From: Branchiostoma floridae
Taxonomy: Eukaryota; Chordata; Leptocardii; Amphioxiformes; Branchiostomatidae
DNA length: 64,000 nt
Direction: 5' to 3'
Assembly (NCBI RefSeq): GCF_000003815.2
Contig: NC_049984.1
Location: 23,680,347 to 23,744,346, forward strand
The notes beneath the pieces are model-generated. The model saw nothing but the letters and a program-made list of their open reading frames with translations, was not told the origin of the DNA and searched no databases. Below are positions 23,861 to 35,694 of this stretch, piece by piece (positions within the stretch are counted from its first letter, which is position 1; each line of letters begins with the position of its first letter). Position numbers and translations under genes: made by a program.

Positions 23861-24620
23861 CCCTAGCCTATCCAGACTGGGGTGGGGGTGGGGGGAGTGC
23901 CTGCGCCAACTTTGACGTCGTATAGCTCCCGAACGGCTTGTGCTAGGACAACCAAACTTGGTGACGTTTCCTAGAATATTATTATATGTTAGAAACAATT
24001 TTCAAATAAAAGAATAAGTTTATAACCTTACGTGTTGCAAAAGTAACGGGTTTCTGAAAAGCATTTTTTAAAAAAATTCACTAATTTTGGTTTCAACAAC
24101 GGAATTCTAAGATTTTCTAGCTCAACTACACTTGTTTTCATATATCTTTAATATCTAACATATCTTATTATGAACTTTATAAGTGGAGATTCATAATTTA
24201 TGCTAATGAGATGACGCAAATGGTCAAAATCCAAGATGGCTGACCATATCATGATGAAAAGTCTAGTCAGCTTATTTTTGGTCGGGTTTCATCACAACTT
24301 TGTATTTTCTTAAAAAAACATTCATGGGAACTTTATCCAATCAATTGCCATGAGTTTTCAGGATTATATGTTGAAAAGAAAATCTTAAGACATTTTAGGT
24401 TGATGATCCAAGATGGCGGGTTGAAAGTGATAGCTAAAATACATATGACGTAATTTCATGACGTCAATTTGACGTCGCTGTGGTGGCATTTGACAGCAGG
24501 AGTCTTAGAAGACATAAATATTGATAAGAAAAGTTTTACTGTTAACATTTTGTGTGAGTTCTTTAGGTATTATGGGAATTCTCCGATTTAGCCAATAAAA
24601 TTAATTAATGACGTCATAAT
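23861..24620 (-). mobile_element. Truncated piggyBac-like MITE
   Basis: TTAA at 23857-23860 precedes CCCTAGCCTATCCAGACTGG, and the subterminal CTTTGACGTCGTATAGCTC and ACCAAACTTGGTGA match the inverted right part of the element at 9650-10592. The interior shares CAAGATGGC and TGACGTCA-type pieces. No clear second terminus. Confidence 0.6.
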
Positions 24621-24741
24621 TGCGTCTTAACACGTCACAATGATATCAAGTTTCAGAAACTATAAAACGTAATAAGCAAATCATTCCCTGTAACTGTGGT
24701 GATCGTACAGTACTGTGTTACGAAGCGGGGATCGAATGAGC

Positions 24742-24815
24742 TCCGGACCTGGACCTGATCCTCTGGACTTGGACCTGAATTTTCTGTACCGGTACCCACC
24801 CCTAGGTACAAGGGG
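24742..24815. repeat. GGACCT-type repeat unit
   Basis: Repeats of (T/C)CCGGACCTGGACCTGA-like hexamers, then GAATTTTCTGTACCGGTACC and CACCCCTA. Other copies: 28163-28243, 47870-47990 (inverted) and 56525-56590. Confidence 0.55.
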
Positions 24816-25564
24816 ATTTTCACTTGAATAGTCACTAGGGACGTTTAGAATCCAAGTGCTGTGAGGTGATGAACATCTAGATAACATGGCGCCAGAGTGA
24901 AACCTTGAAATTGAGCATTTCAGTTTATGTCGCCATGGCAGCTTTTAAGGTTCTGTGAACCAAAGTGGAAATTCCATGGCGCTCTCGCGTGTCATAACTT
25001 CTGAGTGTTCAAACAGAGGCTCCAGATACAATTCCGGGGAAGAGAAAAGATGGAAGAAGTGTTATTGACAGACAACGCAAGGGAATAACAGAGTTTTATG
25101 ACATTTAAATTTGTGTGAATAAAACCTGAAAATAATATCTCATTTGTCATTTATTACGTATACATCACGCGGATAATATCACCCATGTATAGTGGGCAGA
25201 TACACTAGTCTAAAGAACATGGTAAATAAAGGACTGTGTTTCATGAGATTCGAACGCTTTTATCATTCAGTGATTTCTGCGTTTTTCATCAATTTCGTGC
25301 GAGTTTATTTTCATTTATCTTGATATTCGTCACATTCTTTTAATGAGCATCAGACATAAACACATCTGCTTATATAATTTTTCTGATCGATGAAACATAA
25401 AAACAGATAACAGTCAAAGTCAACAAGGGAACTCATGAATTCAACGTTGACATATAACAAAGGTTAAACTAAAGATAAACTAAATCAACATCAACGGAGG
25501 GAAGTATTTGTGAAGGTTACATGATGGTCTAATAAACAGCAATAACAAACAAACTCAAACAAGA

Positions 25565-25762
25565 TACTGTAAATGCAGAATGCAAATCGTGGTGGTTTAA
25601 TGTTTGCGGTTTTCGCGGTGGCCGCTTCACCGCGAATTTAAAACCACCGCGAACATTTTTTTCATGGCAGTAAGAGACTGCAGTGCATGGTGCTACCACG
25701 AACTTAAAACCACCGCGAAAAGTCGTTTTCCCGCTACCGCGAAATTAAATTCATTTACAGTA
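25565..25762. mobile_element. MITE family I, copy 2
   Basis: TACTGTAAATGCAGAATGC on the left, CATTTACAGTA on the right. The interior is full of inverted CCACCGCGAA blocks. Pairs with 19938-20116. Confidence 0.7.
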
Positions 25763-26102
25763 ACAGCATGACAGACACAGGGCTACAGCTGGCTTACCAA
25801 TCTAGATTATTTTCGTGCGAGTTTCATCAAACTAGAGGAAAATTTTTATCATCCATTGCCCTTTTCAATGTTGTTTCCTTGACCAGAACACACTATACCG
25901 ACTTTTATTCTACACAGGGATTTGCAACCTTGATCAGATACGAAGAATGCAATCCAAGGACAAGCCAATACGAAGGATATCTTCCTTCTCTGTCTGTGTG
26001 AAGAAGATAGCTTGAAGGCTTTAATTCTTATACGTCTTCTTACGCCTAGCCAGTATGTCTGATATGTTGGTGACCTTACTCGCACTTTTACTTCACGCTG
26101 TT

Positions 26103-26358
26103 AAGATGGTATCTCACTGCACTTGGGGCACCAGTGCGGCAATGCGGGGTTTGAAAGACTACTCAACGAATTTCAGAGATAAAGAACGATTTTTCTTACG
26201 TTTCGTGTATACTGTTGTCTTCTAAGTCATACTTTTACGTATTACGCAATATCTACAATACCTATTTTTTTTAAATCGGCGAAAATATCACAACAGTGCC
26301 GCAGTGAACGAACCTCGCAGTGCCTCACCGGTGCTCCAAGTGCAGTGAGATACCACCT
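26103..26358. mobile_element. Palindromic MITE family C, copy 3
   Basis: TGGTATCTCACTGCACTTGG to AAGTGCAGTGAGATACCACC, with the AAAGAACGATTTTTCTTACG and TACGTATTACGCAAT core. This copy retains the arms well. Confidence 0.75.
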
Positions 26359-26379
26359 TTACATAACACGTCTTATACC

Positions 26380-26560
26380 CCCTTTCCACTAGGACGGTGC
26401 TCTCGCCGCGCTCTCTCTGCGACCCAAACTTTTACAGATCGCTCAACGTATTGTATAGAAAAGAAACACTTTGCATGTCTTGTTGTCCTCTCAGTCACAC
26501 TTTTTTACATGCTGTATGATACACTAGTACCCAGTATGAAATCAAAGGTTACACATATCC
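26380..26560. mobile_element. Partial family D element
   Basis: CCCTTTCCACTAGGACGGTG, then GCGCTCTCTCTGCGACCC, matches the terminal repeat of the element at 3682-4835. The other end is not found. Confidence 0.45.
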
Positions 26561-26819
26561 TGCTAAGGTCGCAAATTCCCCATCATCCAGTAATACCGAA
26601 ACTACTGCAAGCAGCATTCTCTAGAAGTTGCTGCCGGACGGAGATAGCGGTGTCTCCTACGAATCTTCACCCGACTGGTTTCAAAAACGCCTGCAGCCGT
26701 CCAATGCAAATGCCAAAAGTTGCCGGCTGCGAATAATTCCAATCTCTGCTGGATGTATATTCGTGTAATTACTTGCCTCGCTGGCGGTGTAAGTAAAAAT
26801 CGATGTACTTAAGCCGGTG

Positions 26820-28085
26820 TGTACGATCACCATATGCAGGGAATGCCTTTAAAATACATTCTAGTTACCCAGTGTTAACGGTCACCATATGCAGGGAATT
26901 CCTGTAATATACGTTCTCAATTAGTTATATCACAGAGAGGTCTTTTAAATCCCTAGCAAATCATAACAGTGTTATATGCATATGAAGCTAGTTACCCTGT
27001 GTTAACGGTTACCATATACAGGAATCCCTGTAATATACGTTCTTTATTAGTTATATCACTGGTCTTTTAAAATTCCTAGCAAATCACGACAATGTTACAT
27101 GTGTGTGTAGCTAGCTACCCGGTGCCAACGGTTACCATATGTAGGGAATCCCTTTTATATAAGTTCTTCATTAGTTATATTACAGAGAGATATTTTAAAA
27201 TTCCTTGCAGTTCACGACAATGTTACATGTGTGTGTACCTAGTTAGCTGGTGTAACAGTCAGCATATGCAGGGAATCCCTGTAATAAACGTTCTTCAAAG
27301 TTATATCACTGAGAGGTCTTCTAAAATTCCTAGCAAATCACGACAATGTTACATGCATTTGCAGCAAGTTACCCGGTGCCTACGGTTACCATATGCAGGG
27401 AATCCTAGTAATATACATTCTTTATTTAGCTATACAGTCAAACCTGTCTATAGCGGCCACTCACGGGACTGGAGAAATATGGCCACTATAGACAGGTAGT
27501 CACTATAGAGAAAATGTTGATCAATTGACCATGAGCAAGCTACACATGATTTCAGTTCCCACTAATCTTTCTCACCAAGTAACATTGTCTCGATCGGTAA
27601 ATTCACCGACAAAGACTTGCACTTTAATGCTCAAGGCATGCATACCTTATGCTACCGCCAAAATGACCCTGTCAGAAACTCCAAATCCTCGCAAAGTACA
27701 ATTTCAAACTCGGTACAGGGTGACATAAGGCTGCAGTATGGTTGCATAGCCTAGGCAGTGTTGCTGTGTGCATGTGGCCGTGGCCGCGTTAGACAGGTGT
27801 CTAAGCCTATTTCTTAATCATAACGAATCCAAGGGACCGACAAAAAGTGGCCACTAGGGCCAGGTGGCCACTAATACAGGTTTGACTGTATCACTGAGCG
27901 GTCTTTTAAAATTCCCAGCAAGTCACGGCAATGTTATGTGTAGCTAGCTATTTTGTGTCTACGGTCTATATGCAGGGAATTCCTTTATAATTAATATATA
28001 TCCTTTTTTTAGCTTTATATCACAGGTATCTTTTCAAAAGTCTTAGCAAACCAGGACAATGTTATGTGTAGCTAGTTACTTGTTT
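26820..28085. repeat. Tandem array of ~125-bp units
   Basis: About eight diverged units, each with ACCATATGCAGGGAATCCCT, GTAATATACGTTCTT, TTAGTTATATCAC, GGTCTTTTAAAATTCC, AGCAAATCACGACAATGTTA and GTGTAGCTAGTTACC. Unit starts lie near 26827, 26883, 27007, 27131, 27257, 27385 and 27960; the first is short. The array is interrupted by the MITE at 27435-27888. Short frames through it are artefacts of the repeat. Confidence 0.8.
27435..27888. mobile_element. Tc1/pogo-like MITE inserted in the tandem array
   Basis: TA at 27433-27434 and 27889-27890. TIRs are CAGTCAAACCTGTCTATAGC (then GGCCAC) and GTGGCCACTAATACAGG (then TTTGACTG). Removing the element and one TA restores the array's TTAGCTATATCACTGAG. 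454 bp, no transposase. Confidence 0.85.
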
Positions 28086-28471
28086 TTTTAGTAGCAAATT
28101 TGACTATTGCTTTGCGTATCGCCCATTCTGAAAGTTTCACAGACGATTACTATTTAAGGACCTGAACGTCAGGGCCCGGACCTGACCCTCTGGACCTGGA
28201 CCGTACCTGGACCTGAATTTTCTGTACCGTTACACCACCCCTACCACGCATCATTGCTGATAGAACGTGCTAATACACTTGAAGGACGAAACTTGCTATG
28301 TATACTTAGACACATAAAAATGTGACGACCTTTTACGGGTAGGAAATTAGAGTGGGCGAGCGCTCGTTATGATTGACATTTGTTCGTCTGGGCGGGAATT
28401 ACAATAATGAGAAGCTAAGGTAATGTGGACAAAATGACAGTTAAGACTAACAGCTCAGTTGAACGTGACGT

Positions 28472-28955
28472 TAGGTCAGAGCAAGTAAATTTTATGGAGG
28501 ACGTCATAAGAATTCTTTTTCCTCTTCAGGAATGGTCAGATAGACTAAAATTGGCAAACATGTTGCGTTGTAGCCTGATGATTATACTTGTGTAAAGTGA
28601 CACTAAGGAGGTAGCCATGACCAGATGTGCAGAAATTGAACTTGCTGGATAGTTGTAAAAGTGTCATCAATATGGAAGCCATGAGTGTTGTTGCCAACTT
28701 GGCAAGTGATACTAGTGTACCACACTAGTATCGCATATACAACGTTAACACTTTAATACCTTTAGAGGAATGAATGCCTTGTTAGTTGTGAGGCCACGGT
28801 TTGTCACTTCAAATCTTGTTGTAACGACTTTTATGGTGACTATTTAAAAAATTTAGCCTTCTTGTTTTTTTGCCCACCTTGCTTTTTTCGCCCTATCTTA
28901 TTATGTTTGCACTCGGCATAGGATGTCATCCATAAAATTTACTTGCTGTGGCCTA
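28472..28955. mobile_element. MITE family A, copy 1
   Basis: Ends TTAGGTCAGAGCAAGTAAAT and ATTTACTTGCTGTGGCCTAA, with subterminal TTTATGG and GATGTCATCCATAAA. The interior has ACACTAGTATC and a CTTGTTTTTTTGCCC block shared with the other copies. Confidence 0.7.
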
Positions 28956-28959
28956 AGGT

Positions 28960-29608
28960 GAACTTTTGGTTTCAGACTCGTTATGACTGCCATTTACTTG
29001 TCTGGACTGGAATTGCACGGGCGAGCAGCTCAAGTCATGTAGACATCGTCAAAATGGCAATGGCTAAACCATGGCATGGATGTCTTTTGCATGATTCAAT
29101 TGCCAGCCGGACAGGATCAACAAGAGTTCAAAGACCTCATTTTCCTGTGACATGTTTAGAGTTTCTCGTATGACTTGTTTGAAGTTTGTAGCCCATTAAA
29201 GATACACTAAGATCATGAAGGGGATGCTACTTTCCAATATAGATAGAAACTTTAGCAAGCCTATAACCTAGCCTGTAACCCAAAACTCATAAGTGGCTCG
29301 ATGAGCCTTGTTTTATGGTGAACTTCAAGTAAATAAAAAATAAGCAGACATACTTCACAGTATGTAATAAATAGTTCTGCGACCATCAAAGATCATGCAT
29401 TATTCTTCCAAGGACTCAAATTAAATTACAAGCAATCTCAGTTTCTGGATAAACAAAATGTGCCTGACATGGCTTGATGTTTGATTGTCATTCACATTTT
29501 CTTAGGCGGGTTCTCAATTTTAAAACTATGTTTATTGTTAATGCATCTTACAAGGCAATAAAATTATTGGTGGAAAGTCGACTCTTGCTTTTTTTACGCC
29601 GTTGAGCG
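28960..29608. other. No recognised feature
   Basis: AT-rich spacer; a 76-codon frame at 28943-29173 has no known motif. Confidence 0.45.
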
Positions 29609-29790
29609 ATATGTCCCTGTAGCTCAACTGGTAGTAGCCCGACAGTTGAGGGCCTGGTTCCAATTAATTGGTAACTGAGAGACCCGGGCTCAAATCCAGG
29701 ATAGGCCATCCTGGTTGGAACTGTATTCGTCTTTTGGAAAGGACGTAAAATGGGAGTCCTGTGTACTTCCTCGAGTACCTTTCAGCATCC
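29608..29790 (+). mobile_element. tRNA-derived SINE, second type
   Basis: CCCTGTAGCTCAACTGGTAG (A-box) and GACCCGGGCTCAAATCC (B-box-like), then GGAAAGGACGTAAAATGGG and GTCCTGTGTACTTCC. The head differs from the other SINE family; a related minus-strand head is at 51490-51530. Not a functional tRNA: spacing and arms do not close. Confidence 0.55.
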
Positions 29791-29966
29791 TCACTTCTCA
29801 GATGGGTACCTATAGTGGCTGTATTGGATGGAAACAAAATTGAATTGCGAAGAAGAAACTTGATGAAATATCTCTGAACTGCCAACAAACTTTCGGAAAT
29901 GCCTCCCTAATACTTACTCATATTAAGGTCAACGGTTCAGCGGCAGATGCGAGGGTTTCCTTCTCC

Positions 29967-29975
29967 TATAAAAGG
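29967..29975 (+). promoter_or_regulatory. TATA-box-like core promoter
   Basis: TATAAAAGG in CTCCTATAAAAGGCGCGCCG, a strong TATA consensus in a local GC-rich patch. About 30 bp downstream lies GGATCGATGCACGC. No gene start can be tied to it. Confidence 0.3.
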
Positions 29976-30896
29976 CGCGCCGCAAGAACGGATCGATGCA
30001 CGCGGGAGACTTACTAACAAAAGCCTCTCGTGGGACCAGTATTAGAGCGGAGTGATATATGATGGGTCAGTGGGGTTAATTCTAGCGTTACATTATGTAT
30101 GTTCATCCGCCACGCCAATATCGGGGTCACCGGAGTTCCCTCCAGCAAGCAATCCTTTTTAGGATTAAAAATGACGAGATGTCGTTCGTATTACATTAGT
30201 TCTAATAATCAGTGCCTAAGTTAAAGGAGTAGTGAACTTCAGAAGGCTGTGTTATTTTCCGGCAGATATGTATTAATTAATACATAATCACTTGACGTTT
30301 TGTAGAATTCCACTTGTGGTGAATTACGTCACCTGTGTTTTGTAAAATAATCGGATACTTACTAACCCCATATAGACCCTACTCGTGTATTCATTACACG
30401 TATAAACACTTCCAATTGATGGTAACATATCAACACATAATAAGACGAGTTTATTATATAGTCTCTGAAATCATATTCGTACAATAACTTTTGTCAGACT
30501 TTATTGATATTTATTAGACACATTGTATTCAGTCATAGATTGAAATTGCTGTACTTTAAATAGAAGATACGTTGGAAGTTTAGTAGAATACAAAATGCTT
30601 TTTGATGCGCACAGAACTAGTGGGCACTTTGTCGTGTACTTCGAAGTAGTGTGCAATTTGCTGCCTAATAATTTTATCCATTATGAAATGATAATAGCTG
30701 TATAGTTTGTAATGTACATAATATGTTGTGTATGTATGTAATGTTGTGCGTGTATTAATGTATTTTATGTGGACCACTGGAAGAATAGCTGGCAACATAA
30801 TGTTGTCAGCTAAATATGGATCTCAATAAAGTCAAAGTCAAAGTGATACCCCCTTATGGACTTTAGGGTTCCTTTAACTTTGACGATATGCAGAAT
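29976..30896. other. No recognised feature
   Basis: AT-rich spacer with short frames. AATAAAG near 30825 has no matching gene. Confidence 0.4.
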
Positions 30897-30932
30897 AACA
30901 AACAAACAAACAAACAAACAAACAAACAAACA
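30897..30932. repeat. (CAAA)n microsatellite
   Basis: Nine tetranucleotide units. Confidence 0.9.
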
Positions 30933-30983
30933 GGAAGATACAAATGCTATGAATGAACCCTCCAGAAGATGTCACATACTTTA

Positions 30984-31200
30984 CACTGCACAAAACCGTA
31001 AATTTCCAGAAATTTCAAAACCTTGGCACACCCATGAAACTTGACATGTCTGGGTTATGTCAAGGAATATAGTTACAGAAATTTCATTGACCAGACACAT
31101 AGGATGGGGAAATTCATGTACACGGCCCGGACATGACAGGTTTCACTCTGGTTTGCCAGGGCCCAGAAATTCACGAAAATTTGAGTTTCCGTGCAGTGGT
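30984..31200. mobile_element. Palindromic MITE family E, copy 2
   Basis: Opposite orientation to 14333-14535: ACACTGCACAAAACCGTAAA and TTTCCAGAAATTTC at the left, AAATTTGAGTTTCCGTGCAG at the right, with GGATGGGGAAATTCATGTAC inside. Confidence 0.6.
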
Positions 31201-32447
31201 ACCTTGTGTTAAAATGAAAGCACCAGATACAAATAGCAACAGGTACAGACGTCAGAGATGAAATCAGATCTGATAAGCCATTCGAAACTCTCTGCAATTA
31301 GGTCAATTCCCACAATAGTTAGAACGATGACACATCTAGGTTAAAACCTCTTACGTCTGGCCACGAAAATGACCCGTTGTGCTTTGGGAGAAAATCCCAG
31401 GAGTTAATTCAGAAGTAGTAAATATCGACCAAGTGTCAAGTTCCGCTTTATTGGCCACGTAGAAAGCAATAATCGGACAGTTCTCCGTCCAGTCCCGAGA
31501 GGGATGGTATCGTACAGGTTGTTACTGAGGATACAACACCATTCATCACCTTTGTACGATAAAGGGTATAGGAGGTGGGTCGATTTCAAGAGTCCCCGGG
31601 GATATCAATGATGAAGGCCTGCATATCAAGTCTAAATACCAGATAACGCAATTCAAATGTTGAGCTGGCTGGCCTACTAAACGACAACGTTCTTGAACTA
31701 GTTTAACTGTAATATCCATTCCGACATGTTCACTCTCTGTAACTACTGGCAACACTATGTTGATCTGGTCTACAAGAGCTAATACTTTCATTTTGTACAT
31801 ACCTTTAACACCATCCGGTCGTACCTGTATTTACATGTATATATATGTCTCCCTATTTTTAATTGTATGTATTGTTATGGGCCTGTAGTGCCTAAAATAA
31901 AGAATAAACAAACTATCCAACACAAAAAATTGGACTCACCCTAATTGTCGACTGAACAGCAACAGTCTTAGTCAAGGAATAAACAATCCACTGCTGTCAT
32001 GACGTCACGTTATGCAGATAGAACACGTGACCCAGTAATCAGTGGATCATAGGTTGCAGGAAGTCTATGGCGCCCACCGTCTCTGTTCATGGACGATTGT
32101 AGTGATCTGATGTGAGTCTAATTTTTGTGTTGGATATTACAGTTAAACTAGTTCAATATATTCTTTCTACTAACATATGAACTTTCAAGTTAAACGACAA
32201 AGTGTAAGTGTTAACATTTAGAGTATAAATATCTTTAAAAACAGGGCATTGTAACGTTTGTGATTTATTGCTTATCATTATTGGGTAATTGTTATTGAGT
32301 GGGCCGACTACTCTCTCTTAGCAGCCAGAGGCTCAATTGTGAGGAGATTACAATAAGCATGCTAATAGTCTCCTGTACATGATAGACTAATTTTGGCACT
32401 TTTTCCATAGGTGATTTATTTTGCACGGTGGTGATAAAAATGTGACG
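31201..32447. other. Spacer with one dispersed repeat
   Basis: 31966-32110 (GTTATGCAGATAGAACACGT, CAGTGGATCATAGGTTGCAG, CACCGTCTCTGTTCATGG) is an inverted relative of 14712-14812, and its last part recurs at 58870-58940. Nothing else recognised. Confidence 0.45.
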
Positions 32448-32700
32448 TGACGTGGCGTGGCTTAATGTTTGGGTGTTTGGCCCAGACCCTATAGGTTCGA
32501 ATTTTCTGATGTGACTCTTTGACATTGTGCCCTTGGGAAAGACACTTAACACTACTTTTATTATTCTACTCAGGTAAAAATGAGTACCTAGGGACGTATC
32601 TCGGACGGGACGTTAAATGGACGTATCGTGTTATAGGAGAGCCATAACTCATATGGATGAAATAAATCTGTCCGGATGTACTTCAGTACAAACCCGGTGT
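32448..32700 (+). mobile_element. tRNA-derived SINE, degenerate
   Basis: GTGGCGTGGCTTAATG head, TAGGTTCGAATT B-box, CATTGTGCCCTTGGGAAAG, AAAATGAGTACCTAGG and GGGACGTTAAATGG. The family body is retained; the head is diverged. Confidence 0.65.
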
Positions 32701-32727
32701 GTTACACCGTGAGGCAGTTAATATCAT

Positions 32728-33080
32728 AATGAATGAATGAATGAATGAACGAATGAATAAAGACCATTATTGTACAGTTTTGCAAAACCAAGCTAAGTAC
32801 AGGTCACAACAGGTCAAAACATATTCACTTATAAAAATAAATCTTGTCTAACACAGAAGTTCGGCTTCTTCTCGCTTCTTGGTAATGGTTGAAATGTAGG
32901 ACTGCATGGGTTTAGCTATGGCTGGTTTGTCAAAATTCATGAGGAATATAAACTTATCAGTGCTACTCATGTATCTAAAATGAGGGAATCTACTTTCTTT
33001 GTAATAAGATAGAACACTTCTATCGTTGGCATACATATCACAATCAACAGTGAAGTGCACTTCATCTTCTACCATGTTTA
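32728..33080 (-). mobile_element. LINE 3' end with (CATT)n tail
   Basis: The minus-strand frame at 33075-32848 encodes VEDEVHFTVDCDMYANDRS and a helix ending KKREEAELLC, the C-terminal segment of a LINE polyprotein. The 3' UTR ends in CATT repeats at about 32730-32760. Distinct from the copy in the GPCR intron. Confidence 0.7.
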
Positions 33081-33809
33081 AAGTACAAAATTGACAGACT
33101 GTTCTAGAAGAGTGCGGCTAAAAGGCACACATAAACAGCACAACAAGCCATTCGGACGGTCCTATGAAGCGAGAGTTACTCTTACACTGCCGTCCTCCGA
33201 GATTCCTTGAATCTATAATCTTCAGTAACAAAAGGATTTTGTGTGAACCAAATTGATGTTCTATACGCCAATGTGGCCATACTGTACATCCAGCACCTTG
33301 TAGCCTCAAGCCATCAACTTTAATTTCAGTCTCTCCGAATGAATTCATGACCGGACTGAAGTATGATTATGGAAAACGGTCTTTGTATATATTATTTCTA
33401 TGTTATGTATGGTGCTGATGTGTCATGTATTATGTGTTATCCAGGGCCCCACTGTAAAGCAGTGCGATGCACTGAGCTGGGCTACCCTGGCTAAAGAAAA
33501 CAGAATAAAAAAAAAAAAAAAAAAATTGCGATACGAAAGACCGAAAATGACAGTGATTGTCGCCTTAAATACCACCGCCGGCGTTAAGGTCCTTTTGGCA
33601 GCTGGTGCCGTGACATTGAGCCACACACCTTGACCTACAACGATGCATTAACGTCTCTTAACAAGGACTGAGGAGTATAGACAGATGTACCGCTTAACAG
33701 GATTGCACGTGTAGTGCTGACAGAGCATTTGTTTCTATTCTACGGTCTAAAATTGGGGGAGGGGGCTGTGTTCGAGGAGGTGTCTCTAGCACGAAGGGCT
33801 AGGAACTTA
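33081..33809. other. No recognised feature
   Basis: Contains a poly-A run at 33507-33526; no supported frame. Confidence 0.45.
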
Positions 33810-34112
33810 CCCACTCACTCTTTCACTCATTCAATCACTCACTCACTCGCTCGCTCACTCACTCACTCACTCACTCACTCACTCACTCACTCACTCTCAC
33901 CCACTCTCTCACCCACTCACTCTCACCCACTCACTCACTCACCCTTCCACTCACCCACTCACTCTCACCCACTCACTCACCCTTCCACTCACCCACTCAC
34001 TCTCACCCACTCACTCACTCACTCACTCACTCACTCACTCACTCACTCACTCACTCACTCACTTACCCTTCCACTCACTCACTCTCACTCACTCACTTGC
34101 TCACTCACTCTT
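33810..34112. repeat. (CACT)n-rich microsatellite
   Basis: About 300 bp of CACT units with CTCTCACC and CCTTCCACTCACC variants. The long frame that runs through it (33714-34364) is an artefact of the repeat. Confidence 0.9.
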
Positions 34113-34183
34113 GTAACTAGGGACCCTCCCTGTAAAAATATACCCTCGAAATTTGCTGCCCTATGTGCCACTAGGCACGGGTC

Positions 34184-35694
34184 TACCGAAAGTGCGAAAA
34201 GGAACGAAAAGGAACGAAAAGGAACGAAAAGGAACGAAAAGGAACGAAAAGGAACGAAAAGGAACGAAAAGGAACGAAAAGGAACGAAAAGGAACGAAAA
34301 GGAACGAAAAGGAACGAAAAGGAACGAAAAGGAACGAAAAGGAACGAAAAGGAACGAAGTATGAAGCAAATTCAAATAAAATCGATGGTAATATTAGGAA
34401 AAGGTAAACTGTGATCGGCAAATGCATTTTGCGGCTTGTTCCACGAAATTCCTATAGCAATGGTTCAATGGAGGAATGAATATTGATGAGACCTATCTAT
34501 GCATATCTATGTTCATGTACGTGTTAATGTGGTTATAACATTCCTTAGAATATCCATATTACATTTATATTATAAAATTTCACAAGAAGAAATGGATTAT
34601 GTTGAGAACGATTGCGCATATTTTATCATAAAAAGCCATGCTATGTGGATATAGTTGTTTAAAAAATGCAATGAAAGCAAAGTTACAAGTATATGTATTG
34701 CACAATTTGTAAGAACTTGACCTTAGAGAAATATAGGTCGAATGTTCGAACCCAGGGAAGTCGACGATCGGAAGTTCGAGCCCAGCATGTTGGGAATTAT
34801 TCTTCCTTCCTTTTTTTTCACACTTTCATTAATATCAATACAACGCCTTAAATTTGTTTTGCAACCAGGACATCTAAACCCGGCATTGGGATTTTTTTAT
34901 CATCAGCGAGGGCCTGATGTCGGTCGCAAGAGGCAGAAATTTATTTGTATTGAATATGACGGAAAATTGTTGACAGAAATTGTATTTCCCAATATCCTTT
35001 GCACAAATTCCTCACGTTGGCACCTTTCTTCCCGCCAAAATGATGAATACTCATTGTACAACTTGATGAAATCTCTTTGGTACAATGTATATATGTCTCT
35101 CCTTTTACAGCTTTTCTTTCGTTGTGAACGAGCGAGAAGATATGTCTCCAGTCTCCAGAAAACCATGTTGTTGGCCCTGTTGAAAGGAGCTGTCATGCTC
35201 GTGGGGCAGCAGTTTATTAGCATATCTTTCCTGACCGGATTTCGCGGGTCATTTGCATGCGGCGCTCCCCTCTAGGGAGAATAAAAGCCACCCAAATACA
35301 ACAACAACGTTACAATCTTGCCTCATCCTGAAAATGTATAATAATCGATATTCATCTACCACCCACTGAATTTTAGTCCTTACTTTCTTATCTCAGTTCC
35401 GTTTCTTTGTATTTCGCAGATCTTCAAAGAATAATTTAGCCACACAAAAACAACAGCCTGAAACAGCGCTGTAAAAATTTGATAATGTCAAATTCTCGGT
35501 AAAATAAAACACGTTTCATAGGCTTCTAACGCCCGCAGTACCGATTCCTTATATTCTCATTGATTTTATTTAAGTTTGCTTCATACTCCATTCCTTTTCG
35601 CTCCTTTTCGCACTTTCGGTAGCGAAAGTGCGAAAAGGAACGAAAAGGAAAGTACCGAAAGTGCGAAAAGGAACGAAAAGGAACGAAAAGGAAA
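34184..35694. mobile_element. Inverted-repeat element with minisatellite ends
   Basis: Left end: TACCGAAAGTGCG, about 15-16 copies of GGAACGAAAA (34195-34358), then AAGTATGAAGCAAATTCAAA and TAAAATCG. At 35561-35620 the same order occurs inverted with two repeat units (TGATTTTATTTAAGTTTGC, TTCATACTC, TTCCTTTTCGC, CACTTTCGGTA). From 35621 direct copies begin again and run into the gap. The interior is about 1.2 kb and holds an open frame at 34742-35275. Superfamily unknown. Confidence 0.55.
34742..35275 (+). other. Unrecognised 177-codon frame inside the inverted-repeat element
   Basis: No known domain. Near the start there is a hydrophobic stretch (IILPSFFFTLSLIS) and later basic pieces (ERARRY). 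The minus strand has an overlapping 106-codon frame, so neither reading is secure. Directly after it comes AATAAAAGCCACCC and an ACAACAAC run, which looks like an element end. Confidence 0.2.

Noticed and set aside
26320-26736. 138-codon frame on +
   Set aside because: Starts in MITE family C and runs through a family D fragment; no domain.
26820-28085. CRISPR array
   Set aside because: Units are about 125 bp and diverged throughout, and this is an animal genome; no short identical repeats with unique spacers.
29608-29690. Functional tRNA gene
   Set aside because: A- and B-like boxes are present, but the arms do not pair over tRNA length and the body continues as a SINE.
33714-34364. 216-codon open frame with THSLTHSL and RNEKERKG repeats
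   Set aside because: It is produced by the CACT microsatellite and the 10-bp GGAACGAAAA repeat, whose lengths keep all frames open. No unique protein sequence.
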